A DNA stretch of 64,000 bases, taken from positions 62,001-126,000 of the forward strand of contig NZ_JBHTAN010000006.1 of NCBI RefSeq assembly GCF_042663585.1, written 5' to 3'. Made by a program: the position numbers and the translations under genes. The DNA is from Natranaeroarchaeum sp042663585 (GTDB taxonomy: Archaea > Halobacteriota > Halobacteria > Halobacteriales > Natronoarchaeaceae). Of the stretch, positions 8,194 through 16,536 are shown piece by piece; position 1 is the stretch's first letter, and every line of letters starts with the position of its first letter. The notes under the pieces are model-generated. The model did no database searches, was not told the origin of the DNA, and saw only the letters and a program-made list of their open reading frames with translations.

Positions 8194-8475
8194 AGCATGT
8201 TACCACGCAACAGATGTGATGATAACTGGAGGGGGAATTTTTGAACATTGAAAATTATAATAAACATTCATTATAGTGTATCGCTGTCATTTTTATAGTT
8301 TATAATCATCCCTACCCGATCGGGTGTAATATATGCTTAACAGCTGAAACGAGACGGTACGTCTCTCCTCTGGCGAGCGCCGACCGAAAACGGTCGCGAG
8401 CGAGGAGGGAAACAGCGTCAACTCTCCGGGACGTCCCGATGAAGAACTTGCTGCCGAAAACCAAGCGCGACCCGT
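8194..8475. other. Intergenic region: AT-rich promoter zone and a structured GC-rich block
   Basis: From 8230 to 8340 the DNA is unusually AT-rich and holds several TATA-like strings on both strands, one set serving the alcohol dehydrogenase gene. A perfect 12-base palindrome ACCCGATCGGGT sits at 8314-8325. From 8344 to 8415 the sequence can fold into a closed three-way structure: GCTG pairs with CAGC, enclosing GAGACG-GTA-CGTCTC and a longer arm tipped by CGACCG-AAAA-CGGTCG. A further palindrome CGGGACGTCCCG lies at 8427-8438. No coding frame stands out. Confidence 0.5.
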
Positions 8476-9633
8476 TCAGCCGGGAAGCCGCCCCGTTCGG
8501 TCTACGGCGAACAACACTACGACCGTCACGCCGAGGAGGAGCGCACTGGCCGCGAACACCCCGTCGTAGGTGTAGCCGCCCTCCACGAACAGGCCGAGTG
8601 CGTACGAGCCCAGCGACTGGCTGAGCATCCAGACGGAGCTAAACGCGGCGTAGGCGCTCCCGCGAGTCGCATCAGGGAGGGTGCCGAGGACGTACGTATC
8701 GATCGCCGGGAACAGCGCGTGGATGACGAAGCCGATGACGGCAGTGACCGTGATCAGCGCGGGAAGACTCTCGACAGTCGTCAGCACGAACAGGCTCACG
8801 GCGAACGTCCCGACGATGCCCAGCAGGTAGGGGATCTTGGGAAGCCGGTCCGCCAGGTCGCCGCCGACGAAGAATGCGGGGATCCCCGCGGCGAAGACGA
8901 GCGTGAGCATCGTGCTCGACAGACTATCTGAAAGGCCCTTCGACTGCATATAGAGCTCGTAGAAATTGAACACGCCCTGCCAGATGAACACCGTAATCCC
9001 GGCGATGGCGAGTGCAGTGCCGATGAGCCGCCACTCCGAGAGCGCGCCAGCGATCAACTCGCGGTCGTCCTGCCCGGCGTCGGGCAGTTCGGTCTGGCGT
9101 GCTGTCAGGTAGATGTAGACGGTTATGAGCGCTGCTCCCACGGCGATAGCCCACAGCGAGAGCCGCCAGTCGACGAAGAGCGTGAGCGCGACGAAGGGGG
9201 CGGCGATCACCGCGGCGATCTGACTGGCTGCCCCGTGGATCCCCATGGCGCGGCCGACCCGGCCGGGGAACAGTTCGCTCACCAGCGGGTTCGCCGAGAC
9301 GAAGTAGACGCCCGAGGCGATTCCCATGAGGAAGGTGCCGAGCATGAGGTGTGGCACCGTCCTCGCGGTCGCGGCGACGGCGGACGAGCCTGCAAGGATC
9401 GACCCTGACGCGAGCACGAGGTGGTGTCTGGGGACCTTCGTGAGAAGCCAGCCAGTCGGCAGGCGAAGCGACGCGCTGCCGACCCACACTAGCGTGACGA
9501 TCAGTCCAGCGGTCGCCTCGCCGATGCCGAACTCGGCGATGAAGACGTTCAACAGCGGCGCGAAGATGATTCGCGCGAGGTTGACCAGGAAGACGAGCCC
9601 ACAGAGCGAGGCGAAAAGGCGGTTGCGGCCCAC
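8476..9633 (-). CDS. MFS transporter
   Basis: Twelve-helix major facilitator permease of 385 residues, substrate unknown. The loop after helix 2 carries a divergent form of the family motif (WVGSASLRLPTGWLLTKVPRH), helix 4-5 has GIASGVYFVSANPLVSELFPGRVGRAMGIH, and a second copy (GGDLADRLPKIPYL) lies in the C-terminal half, as expected for the duplicated MFS fold. The start is a GTG four bases after the end of pyrE, so the two are almost certainly cotranscribed. That linkage is common in haloarchaea and does not by itself show a nucleobase substrate. Confidence 0.88.
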   Translation of the reverse strand: MGRNRLFASLCGLVFLVNLARIIFAPLLNVFIAEFGIGEATAGLIVTLVWVGSASLRLPTGWLLTKVPRHHLVLASGSILAGSSAVAATARTVPHLMLGTFLMGIASGVYFVSANPLVSELFPGRVGRAMGIHGAASQIAAVIAAPFVALTLFVDWRLSLWAIAVGAALITVYIYLTARQTELPDAGQDDRELIAGALSEWRLIGTALAIAGITVFIWQGVFNFYELYMQSKGLSDSLSSTMLTLVFAAGIPAFFVGGDLADRLPKIPYLLGIVGTFAVSLFVLTTVESLPALITVTAVIGFVIHALFPAIDTYVLGTLPDATRGSAYAAFSSVWMLSQSLGSYALGLFVEGGYTYDGVFAASALLLGVTVVVLFAVDRTGRLPG

Positions 9634-9637
9634 GCGG

Positions 9638-10165
9638 TTACGCGTCGGCGTCCGCCAGCAGTTCTTCGGCGGTGACGAGCGATTCGAGTTCGACGTCGAT
9701 CTCGGCGAGGTTCTCGCGTCCGCCCTCGTTCCGGTCGACGACGACTATCGCGCGGTTCACGGTCGCACCGGCCTCGCGCAGCGCTTCGACGGCGTCGACT
9801 GCGCTCTGGCCGGTCGTTGCGATGTCTTCGAGGACGACGACCTCCTCGCCCTCCTCGAGGCGGCCCTCGATCAGGTTTGCCGTGCCGTACTCCTTCTTTT
9901 GTTTCCGTGCGATGACGTAGGGCTGGCCCGTCTCGACGCTGGTCACCGCGACCAGCGGGACGGCACCGAGCGCGACGCCCGCGAGTGTCTCGTCGCCGAC
10001 ACGCTCGGCGAAGGCTTCGCCGATCAGTTCCAGACAGTGCGGGTCGGTCTCGAAGAGGTACTTGTCGACGTAGTACTCGCTCGTCCCGCCGTGGGAGAGC
10101 TCGAACTCGCCGTACTGGACCGCATCGGCGTCCCGGAGCGCCGTAATGAGTTCGTCGTTTACCAT
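9638..10165 (-). CDS. pyrE: Orotate phosphoribosyltransferase
   Basis: Joins orotate to PRPP to form orotidine 5'-phosphate in pyrimidine synthesis. The 175 residues contain the PRPP-binding motif VVVLEDIATTGQSAVDAV near residue 105-125, preceded by the flexible loop (RKQKKEYGTANLIEG) that closes over the active site. The ATG at 10165 (MVNDEL) is preferred over one three codons upstream because a TATA-like sequence near 10190-10196 lies about 28 bases before it, giving a leaderless transcript. It is the first gene of a two-gene unit with the MFS transporter. Confidence 0.95.
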   Translation of the reverse strand: MVNDELITALRDADAVQYGEFELSHGGTSEYYVDKYLFETDPHCLELIGEAFAERVGDETLAGVALGAVPLVAVTSVETGQPYVIARKQKKEYGTANLIEGRLEEGEEVVVLEDIATTGQSAVDAVEALREAGATVNRAIVVVDRNEGGRENLAEIDVELESLVTAEELLADADA

Positions 10166-10249
10166 ACTACTCACTCGTCACGGGGGCGGTATAAGCGCCG
10201 TGAAACGTCGTAGCGTCATGGCCGTCACGCGCCCAAAATCCCGCCGCCC

Positions 10250-11566
10250 TCACTGCGCCGCGGCGGCGTCGACGACCCGTCCGACGAACAGGAGCGTCTC
10301 GGTCGGCCGATCCCGGATACAGAAGAGGAACGGCCGGTCGACGGTCATCTCGAACGGGTCTTGCGGTGCCGATTCGTTCATCCCCACCGCAGTCGCCGCG
10401 GCGGCCTCCGTCCCCTCCTCGTCGACCGAGACGAACGCATCGTGCCAGACGTCGTCGATGGCGATTCCGCCGCCCTCGACGATACCGCTGAAGTCCGCGC
10501 GACCGAGGTCGAAGGCGACCTCCATCCCGAGGGTGGAGAGAACCTCTTGCAGCGCGAACGAGGACTCGTACTCGAAGCGGGGCAGTTCGATGGTCCCCTC
10601 TTTCGGGTCGAGTTCGTCGAGCAGGCCGCCGAGTGTCTCCTCGTCGAACCCTTCCTCGAAAGCCTCGAACTCGCCCTCGGCGGGGAGTATCACCGTCATG
10701 CTCACTTCCTCACCGACGTAGGGAAGGTCGATGATCTGGTGCCCCTCGACCTCCGCGTAGGGGAACCGCCGTCCCTGCGACATCATCGGTACCTCGCCGG
10801 TCGAGCCATTGAGGGCGGTAAAGTCGGCGGGTTGGGTCGACTCCTCGGAGAACTGGTGGAGCCAACTCGCGTAGAAGTAGATGGCATTGGTTAGCACCAT
10901 GACTGTCGTGGCCGAGATAGCTCCTTTCGGCAGCAGGTTTTCAATACGGCCTTCGGTCTGATCGGCGATGTAGCCGTTAATCTCTTCGCGGGCCGCCCCG
11001 GGGTCGGACTCGAAGGGAACCGTTCGCAGGTCCGCGTCGTAGTGCTCTTCGAGGGTTGCGAGGTACTCCTCACGATAGGGGTACTCCTCGCGCCCCCAGA
11101 CGTCGTTGACCGCGCGAAGCGTGAACGGATCGCCGTCGTTGTCTTCGGCCGCTTCGGAGCGGGCGTCGAGTTCGGCCGACATATCGCCGAATGCGGCGTG
11201 TTGTTCCTCTCCATCGAGTGCGAAGGCGAGCGCGTCGGCCATCGCCGTCTCCGTCTCGCCGCGTGCCCCCGCCCAGGTCATCGCCAGCGCGGCGCGGATG
11301 CTGTACGGCGAGTAAAACAGGTTCTCGTCCGGGCGCTCCCCGACCAACTCCGCCAGGACGTCGAGCGCGAACTCGTCGTTGCCCTCGAGGAGTTGCTCCA
11401 GGTCGCCGGTCGGGCCGTCGCCGTCGCCGTTCCCGGTCTGTGGCTCCTCGCCGTCCGTTGCCGGATCATCGGCGAGACAGCCAGCCAGCAACGCACCTTG
11501 CACTGCGCCGGCAATTGCCAGCACTTCCCGTCGGCCACGGGTCGATGTGAGACTGTCCTGTGCCAT
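10250..11566 (-). CDS. Serpin (serine protease inhibitor), Tat lipoprotein
   Basis: Suicide inhibitor of serine proteases. The 438-residue product has a twin-arginine signal (GRREVLAIAG) and lipobox LAGC with Cys30, so it should be anchored outside the cell, followed by an acidic linker to about residue 60. The serpin core spans about 62-435. The reactive-loop hinge EEGTEAAAAT (383-392) matches the small-residue consensus of inhibitory serpins; the loop then runs AVGMNESAPQDPF into the conserved C-terminal strand RPFLFCIRD. P1 is probably near Ser399 or Ala400, but the loop is about two residues longer than in alpha-1-antitrypsin, so this is approximate. Target protease unknown; halolysin-type subtilases are an obvious guess. 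Confidence 0.93.
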   Translation of the reverse strand: MAQDSLTSTRGRREVLAIAGAVQGALLAGCLADDPATDGEEPQTGNGDGDGPTGDLEQLLEGNDEFALDVLAELVGERPDENLFYSPYSIRAALAMTWAGARGETETAMADALAFALDGEEQHAAFGDMSAELDARSEAAEDNDGDPFTLRAVNDVWGREEYPYREEYLATLEEHYDADLRTVPFESDPGAAREEINGYIADQTEGRIENLLPKGAISATTVMVLTNAIYFYASWLHQFSEESTQPADFTALNGSTGEVPMMSQGRRFPYAEVEGHQIIDLPYVGEEVSMTVILPAEGEFEAFEEGFDEETLGGLLDELDPKEGTIELPRFEYESSFALQEVLSTLGMEVAFDLGRADFSGIVEGGGIAIDDVWHDAFVSVDEEGTEAAAATAVGMNESAPQDPFEMTVDRPFLFCIRDRPTETLLFVGRVVDAAAAQ

Positions 11567-11677
11567 GGTAAGATCATCGACGACTGATACAAAAGAACTT
11601 CTGCAAACTCAAAGAGTCGCTGTCGTCACGATTCGGCCTTGTAAATCGTTTTAAACACGGGCTTCAATTGAGTTCAT

Positions 11678-12607
11678 ATGGGATTTGACGAGATGGACGT
11701 CGACACCATCTGGATGGACGGCGAGTTCGTGGACTGGGAGGACGCCCAGATCCACGTCCTCACACACGGGCTCCACTACGGGACCGGCATCTTCGAGGGC
11801 GTCCGGTGTTACGACACCGAGAACGGCCCGGCGCTGTTCCGCTGGGACGCCCACCTGGACCGGTTCTACCAGTCCGGTGAGCCCTACGAGCTAGAGATCG
11901 GTCACGACCGCGAGGAGCTAACCGAGGCGACGATGGAACTGATCCGACGGCAGGAGCTCGAATCCTGTTACGTCCGGCCGATCGCTTTCTACGGCTACAA
12001 CAGCCTCGGCGTGAGTCCGACGGACTGCCCGACCCGGACCGCAATCGCGTGCTGGCCGTGGGGCACCTATCTCGGCGAGGACGCCCTGGAGAAAGGCGTC
12101 GAAGTGATGGTCTCCTCCTGGCGGAAACACTCCTCTAGCCAGATCCCGACCAACGCAAAGACGACCGGGCTGTACGTCAACAGCATGCTGGCGGGCGAGG
12201 AAGCGCGCCGGAACGGCTACACCGAAGCCATCGTGCTCGACAAGGAGGGATACGTCGCGGAAGGCCCCGGCGAGAACATCTTCCTTGTGCGCGACGGCGA
12301 ACTGTTCACGCCGGCGCTCTCCCAGTCGATCCTCGACGGCATCACGCGCCAGAGCGTCATCGAGGTCGCCCGGGATCTGGGCTACACCGTCCACGATCAG
12401 GCGACGATCAGCCGCGGCGAACTGAACACTGCCGACGAACTGTTCTTTACCGGCACGGCCGCGGAGGTCACGCCGATCAAACAGGTCGATAACGTCGAAA
12501 TCGGTTCCGGGACGCGCGGCCCGGTGACCGAGGAGATCCAGCAGACGTTCTTCGACATGCTCGAATCGCCCCCGGAGAAGTACGACGACTGGTTCACCTA
12601 CGTCTAG
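11678..12607 (+). CDS. ilvE: Branched-chain amino acid aminotransferase
   Basis: PLP-dependent class IV aminotransferase making leucine, isoleucine and valine from their 2-oxo acids. The 309 residues include the expected HYGTGIFEGVR segment, the PLP-binding Lys161 in TNAKTTGLYVNS and the phosphate-binding region EGPGENIFLV, GITR and FTGTAAEVTPI. A TATA-like ttttaaac at about 11649-11656 lies 26 bases before the ATG, so the transcript is leaderless. It is divergent from the serpin gene and convergent with the DUF502 gene, four bases away. Confidence 0.95.
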   Translation: MGFDEMDVDTIWMDGEFVDWEDAQIHVLTHGLHYGTGIFEGVRCYDTENGPALFRWDAHLDRFYQSGEPYELEIGHDREELTEATMELIRRQELESCYVRPIAFYGYNSLGVSPTDCPTRTAIACWPWGTYLGEDALEKGVEVMVSSWRKHSSSQIPTNAKTTGLYVNSMLAGEEARRNGYTEAIVLDKEGYVAEGPGENIFLVRDGELFTPALSQSILDGITRQSVIEVARDLGYTVHDQATISRGELNTADELFFTGTAAEVTPIKQVDNVEIGSGTRGPVTEEIQQTFFDMLESPPEKYDDWFTYV

Positions 12608-12611
12608 TCGA

Positions 12612-13358
12612 CTACTCGTCGGACTCTATCGGGACGTCGCCGGCGGCGTCTTCGCTCTCTTGTTCGCTTTCGGTTGCCCGCCGCGGATCGAGCCGTCCGT
12701 ACTCGCTTTCGGACGCTTCCTGAACGTCGATAGGGATACCCCCGAGTCGCGAAGAGCCGGGACCGTTGCCGTTGGAGTCACCGAAGCCAGCGCTCAGCAA
12801 GCGGGTCAGCGCTTCCTCGACACGTTCGTCCACTTCTTCGATGTCTTCGGGTTTGACCTCGACGACGAACCCGGTAGTGATGTTCGGTGCGGTCGGCATG
12901 AACAGGATCTCATGGCCGTCGGGCGTCTGCTTGCCGGTCTTGAACGCAGTCAGTCGCATGTCTTCCCAGGGCTCGACTTTGACCGGCGTCTGGAGGGCCT
13001 CGGTGCCGCCAAGTGCGGTTTCGGCGGCCATTTTGGAGGCGTTGTAGACGACCCGTAGCCCCGGCAGGCGGTTCACCAGGTCGTCAAGCGTGTTCTCGGC
13101 GAACCCGCCGAGTGCGGTCCGCATGAGATAGCCGACTGCGAAAACCAACACGATGAACACGAGAATCGTCACGACGACGCGGACCACGTCTGTCGGTAGT
13201 CGGCCGAGTCCTAACATCGCGAGGAGTTCGGCGTCAATTGCGGCGACGAACGGGAGATCAGCGATAAATCCGGCGAGCCAGATGATCACCCAGAGCGTAA
13301 CGATGATCGGGACGAGAACGACGAGGCCGCTCCCGAAGTCCCGTTTCCACGTTGTCAT
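12612..13358 (-). CDS. DUF502 family membrane protein
   Basis: Conserved membrane protein of unknown function found in many archaea and bacteria. The 248 residues carry two strong membrane segments (about 11-35 and 50-90, the latter possibly two passes) and a soluble domain with family motifs LVNRLPGLRVVYNASKMAAE and VEPWEDMRLTAFKTGKQTPDGHEILFMPTAPN, broken here for reading. An acidic tail of about 50 residues follows. I chose ATG 13358 (MTTWKRDF), which puts the first helix near the N-terminus; an upstream in-frame start at 13379 is possible. Confidence 0.85.
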   Translation of the reverse strand: MTTWKRDFGSGLVVLVPIIVTLWVIIWLAGFIADLPFVAAIDAELLAMLGLGRLPTDVVRVVVTILVFIVLVFAVGYLMRTALGGFAENTLDDLVNRLPGLRVVYNASKMAAETALGGTEALQTPVKVEPWEDMRLTAFKTGKQTPDGHEILFMPTAPNITTGFVVEVKPEDIEEVDERVEEALTRLLSAGFGDSNGNGPGSSRLGGIPIDVQEASESEYGRLDPRRATESEQESEDAAGDVPIESDE

Positions 13359-13425
13359 TATCCACCGTTTGGGATCCATCCTAATCAGCGCTGTTATCCT
13401 TACTGCCCTCGTCGGGGGAAACTGC

Positions 13426-14262
13426 TCAAGATCGGCTCAAGACCGCCCGCACAGCGAATAGTACGTTCTCCTTGCGCTCCATGACGCGCCGATAGAAGTA
13501 AGAGATCCACTTGTCGCCGTAGGGCGCGTACTGCCACACCTCGCAGTCGTCGGCCAACTCGAACTGGGCCGACTCGCGCACGCCCATCAGCATCTGCACC
13601 TCGAATCCGGTCCCGTGGCGGTCGTGGAGTTCTTTCGCGTGCTCGATCATTGCAGGGTCGTGGCTGCCGACGGCGACGCCGGAGTCGCGGTGCTCGAACG
13701 CGTATCGGAGCAGTTCGCGGTACTCCTCGTTGACGCGCTCCTTTCGGCTGTAAGATAGCTCGTCCGGTTCGTCGTACGCCCCCTTCACCAGCCGGAGTTT
13801 TCCGGGGACGTCGATCAGTCGCTCCAGGTCCTCTCGGGTCCGTTTCAGATTCGCCTGCAGACAGAGGCCGACCGAGCCGTACTCCCGTGCCAGAGGCTCG
13901 AAGGTATCGATGGTGTCGTCGGTCGTCGTGTGATCCTCCATGTCGACCCAAACGAAGACACCCTGCTCGTCGGCGTGTTCGACGATATCCGTAAGGTTCG
14001 ACCGAAACGTCTCGGCACCGATGTCCAGGCCGATCTGGGAGGGTTTGATCGAGACACATGCACGCAGTTCTTCGTCCGCGATGTCGCCGATGAGTTGGCG
14101 ATATGCGTCCCGATCCGCGGCGGCCGCCGCAGGATCATCGTAGTGTTCGCCAAGCAGATTGAGAATGACGCCGACGCCGCGGTCGTTACATTCACGGGCG
14201 TGAACGAGAGCTTCCGCGGGCGTTTCACCGGCAACGAAGTTGGATGCGATAGGCGGGAGCAT
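13426..14262 (-). CDS. Proline dehydrogenase
   Basis: FAD enzyme that oxidises proline to pyrroline-5-carboxylate, the first step of proline use as carbon and nitrogen source. The 278 residues form a single TIM-barrel PRODH domain; family motifs are visible in VSIKPSQIGLD, VWVDMEDHTTTDDTIDTF, GLCLQANLKRTREDLERL, LRLVKGAYDE and, at the end, YGDKWISYFYRRVMER. The length is that of the short monofunctional type, so P5C dehydrogenase must be encoded elsewhere. It is divergent from the CDP-archaeol synthase gene, 89 bases away. Confidence 0.9.
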   Translation of the reverse strand: MLPPIASNFVAGETPAEALVHARECNDRGVGVILNLLGEHYDDPAAAAADRDAYRQLIGDIADEELRACVSIKPSQIGLDIGAETFRSNLTDIVEHADEQGVFVWVDMEDHTTTDDTIDTFEPLAREYGSVGLCLQANLKRTREDLERLIDVPGKLRLVKGAYDEPDELSYSRKERVNEEYRELLRYAFEHRDSGVAVGSHDPAMIEHAKELHDRHGTGFEVQMLMGVRESAQFELADDCEVWQYAPYGDKWISYFYRRVMERKENVLFAVRAVLSRS

Positions 14263-14351
14263 ACCAGATGATTGTCATTGGAGGTTTGTATACTGTTCCC
14301 CGACGAGTCGGAACCGTGGCCGTTTATACAGATCCGCGGACAGGTCCGAAT

Positions 14352-14897
14352 ATGAACGTACTCGATATCGTCGTCCTCGCTTTCTGGTTGATGTTGCCAG
14401 CGTACGTGCCGAACAATGCGGCCGTACTGACCGGCGGTGGCCCCCCGATCGACGGCGGTCGGACGTGGGGCGGCAAGCGTCTGCTGGGCGACGGCAAGAC
14501 CTGGCGAGGGACCGCGGGCGGTATTCTCGCCGGCGTCGGACTGGGACTCGTGTTGAACGCCATCGTGAGCGACGTGAGCGGGGCCATCGGCGTTTCCCTC
14601 CCCGAGTTTCCGATCGCTGCGCTACTCGCGCTGGCGGCCGGTGCAATGCTCGGTGACATCCTTGCCTCCTTCCTGAAACGGCGGACTGGCCGGGAGCGCG
14701 GCGCGGCGTTCCCCGGCATCGACCAGTTGGACTTCGTTGCGGTCTCGCTCGTGCTGACCGCGCTCGTCGCAACCGACTGGTTCGTCGAGTGGTTCACCGT
14801 GCCGGTCATCGTCGCTATCCTGGTCCTGACGCCGGTCCTGCATCTGGGGACCAACGCCGCCGCGTTCAAACTCGGCCTCAAGGACGAACCGTGGTAG
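14352..14897 (+). CDS. carS: CDP-archaeol synthase (DUF46)
   Basis: Activates digeranylgeranylglycerol phosphate with CTP to give CDP-archaeol, the precursor of all archaeal polar lipids. The 181-residue integral membrane protein has about five hydrophobic segments and the family signature GGKRLLGDGKTWRGTAGG on the cytosolic side, plus GDILASFLKRRTGRERGAAFPGIDQLDF, a loop typical of CarS. ATG 14352 is chosen because the protein then begins with the first helix; frames upstream of it lack family similarity. It is monocistronic, followed by a very small membrane protein gene. Confidence 0.93.
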   Translation: MNVLDIVVLAFWLMLPAYVPNNAAVLTGGGPPIDGGRTWGGKRLLGDGKTWRGTAGGILAGVGLGLVLNAIVSDVSGAIGVSLPEFPIAALLALAAGAMLGDILASFLKRRTGRERGAAFPGIDQLDFVAVSLVLTALVATDWFVEWFTVPVIVAILVLTPVLHLGTNAAAFKLGLKDEPW

Positions 14898-15018
14898 AGG
14901 TTCGGTTTCATCCGGCTAACCGTCAAATAGCGGCCGAGGATTCTTTCGGCTTGATCGCCGTTATTCTAGTATGACCAGATCCGCCACGCCGCCACGAAGC
15001 GTAGGGGGGAGACCGGAC

Positions 15019-15174
15019 ATGACTACCGTCGGCTACTTGATCGCGGGGGGCGTGCTCCTACTGCTGTTCCCGCTGCTCCCGTTCGTCGCTATCGCGTGGC
15101 TACTCAGCAGGCTACTGGGATCCGAACCGCGAGCAGAAAAGAACCGTCGGCGTCTAGAACGGCCAGAGGAGTAA
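15019..15174 (+). CDS. Very small membrane protein (51 residues)
   Basis: No known family recognised. A 30-residue hydrophobic stretch (TVGYLIAGGVLLLLFPLLPFVAIAWLL, one or two passes) is followed by a short charged tail (EPRAEKNRRRLERPEE). A G-rich run (ggggggag) about nine bases before the ATG at 15019 looks like a ribosome binding site; an in-frame ATG at 14971 would add 16 residues. The last 21 bases overlap the end of the convergent CPBP protease gene. Plausible but unproven. Confidence 0.55.
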   Translation: MTTVGYLIAGGVLLLLFPLLPFVAIAWLLSRLLGSEPRAEKNRRRLERPEE

Positions 15175-16035
15175 CGCTACGTCCGCGTCGGAGGTAAGCA
15201 CGAAATACAGACCGGCAAACTGAATCGCATTGAACGCGCCGTGGACGACGATCGGTACGAACAGGTTCTCCGTGTACTCGTACAACCCGCCCAGCACGAG
15301 GCTGATGAAGAAGAGTCCCACGATGGTCGGGAGACTGTCGAGGCCACCGTACGCCGGGATGTGGACGACGGCGAAGAGCAGACTCGCAAGGACGATCCCC
15401 AGGGGGACGCCGCTACGATTGACGAACCTGCTCTGGATGATCCCGCGAAAGAGGAGTTCTTCGCCCGGACCGATCAAGAGGAACGAAAGCGGGATCAGGG
15501 CCAGCAGGATCTCGGGAGAACCAGTCGCAGTCTGGACGATTTCGTGTTCTCCTCCATCGTAGCCCAGCAGAGTCAGGGCGCTCTGCACCCCTATTGACGC
15601 CGCGAACGTGCCGAAAACACCGACGACTACCAGCCCGATGTGTCGAAGCGTGGGCATCCGTAGCCGGAGGAACTCGAGTCCGTAGCCGCGGCGGGAGAGA
15701 TACCATAGCGAGATGCCCAGCATTCCGACTCCCTGCAGGGTGGCCGTCGAGATGACAGTCAGCATGAGGTCGTTTTCGAGGATAGCTACCCCCAGCGCCT
15801 GGATGGCCACGATCAGCACGATTGCAGAGGCGGTGCCGATTGCAAATGCACCGATCACTAGCCCGATTGCTCCAGCAGTAATTCCGAGGAGGGCCCGCGG
15901 GTCGGGGGTGTCGGGCGACGGGCCGCCGACGTCAGGTTCGTCACCACCGGCTGTGACCGGCTCTCCGTCGGCGGGGTCGTCCCACCCGTCGGAGTCCCAG
16001 TTGTCGTCGTCGCGTTCTTCGTTCCAGTCAGACAT
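15154..16035 (-). CDS. CPBP family intramembrane metalloprotease (CAAX protease-like)
   Basis: Membrane glutamic/metallo-protease of the Rce1/CPBP group, 293 residues. The N-terminal 45 residues are hydrophilic and acidic, then about eight membrane segments follow. The catalytic motifs are present: GEELLFRG (the EExxxR motif), a histidine in FAVVHIPAYGG, and HGAFNAIQF (HxxxN). In bacteria members mature peptides or protect against bacteriocins; in haloarchaea the substrate is unknown. It overlaps the small membrane protein gene tail to tail by 21 bases. Confidence 0.9.
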   Translation of the reverse strand: MSDWNEERDDDNWDSDGWDDPADGEPVTAGGDEPDVGGPSPDTPDPRALLGITAGAIGLVIGAFAIGTASAIVLIVAIQALGVAILENDLMLTVISTATLQGVGMLGISLWYLSRRGYGLEFLRLRMPTLRHIGLVVVGVFGTFAASIGVQSALTLLGYDGGEHEIVQTATGSPEILLALIPLSFLLIGPGEELLFRGIIQSRFVNRSGVPLGIVLASLLFAVVHIPAYGGLDSLPTIVGLFFISLVLGGLYEYTENLFVPIVVHGAFNAIQFAGLYFVLTSDADVALLLWPF

Positions 16036-16095
16036 CTGTTACTCCTAGATCTATGGGCTGCACAGACTAAAATCTGCCAATTCTCCGGGGCCGTC

Positions 16096-16437
16096 TCACA
16101 GGCTTTCCCGTTCGTTCGGTATGGTCGTCGACGAGGACTGTCGGGCGACGCTCGGCAGTTGCTGTACGCAGTTCCGACAGTATCTGTAGCCCACCTCGTT
16201 TTCGGTCTCGCAGTGTCGGCAGCGCACGACCGAGGCGTCCTCAGGGAGTTCGCCGGATGCGGGCGTCTCTTCGATCCGGTCGAGGCCTCCCTCGGTCATC
16301 ATCCCCGCTCGGACGTCGCCTTCTAGCCCCAACTCCCGGGTGCGGCGATAGAAGTAGTAGCCGACGACGAGGTGTAACACGACGAATGCGACGGCGTACC
16401 CGATAGCCCACGCCGGAACCGTATCGAGACCCGTCAT
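16096..16437 (-). CDS. Small membrane protein with C-terminal zinc ribbon
   Basis: The 113-residue product starts with one membrane helix (about 9-28, WAIGYAVAFVVLHLVVGYYFY), then a basic-acidic linker, then a zinc ribbon with four cysteines, CRHC at about 76-79 and CRNC at about 90-93. This layout is common in haloarchaeal DUF7577-like and zinc-ribbon membrane proteins, but I do not recognise a function. It lies between two unrelated genes in its own transcription unit. Confidence 0.75.
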   Translation of the reverse strand: MTGLDTVPAWAIGYAVAFVVLHLVVGYYFYRRTRELGLEGDVRAGMMTEGGLDRIEETPASGELPEDASVVRCRHCETENEVGYRYCRNCVQQLPSVARQSSSTTIPNERESL

Positions 16438-16536
16438 CAGGCCAAACTACGGCGTCTCGGAACTAAAACGTTGTCCGGCGGGCATGGATGATTCGATATC
16501 GTGTGCTACTAACCCCTCCCGCGTCGAGGGTGACGT

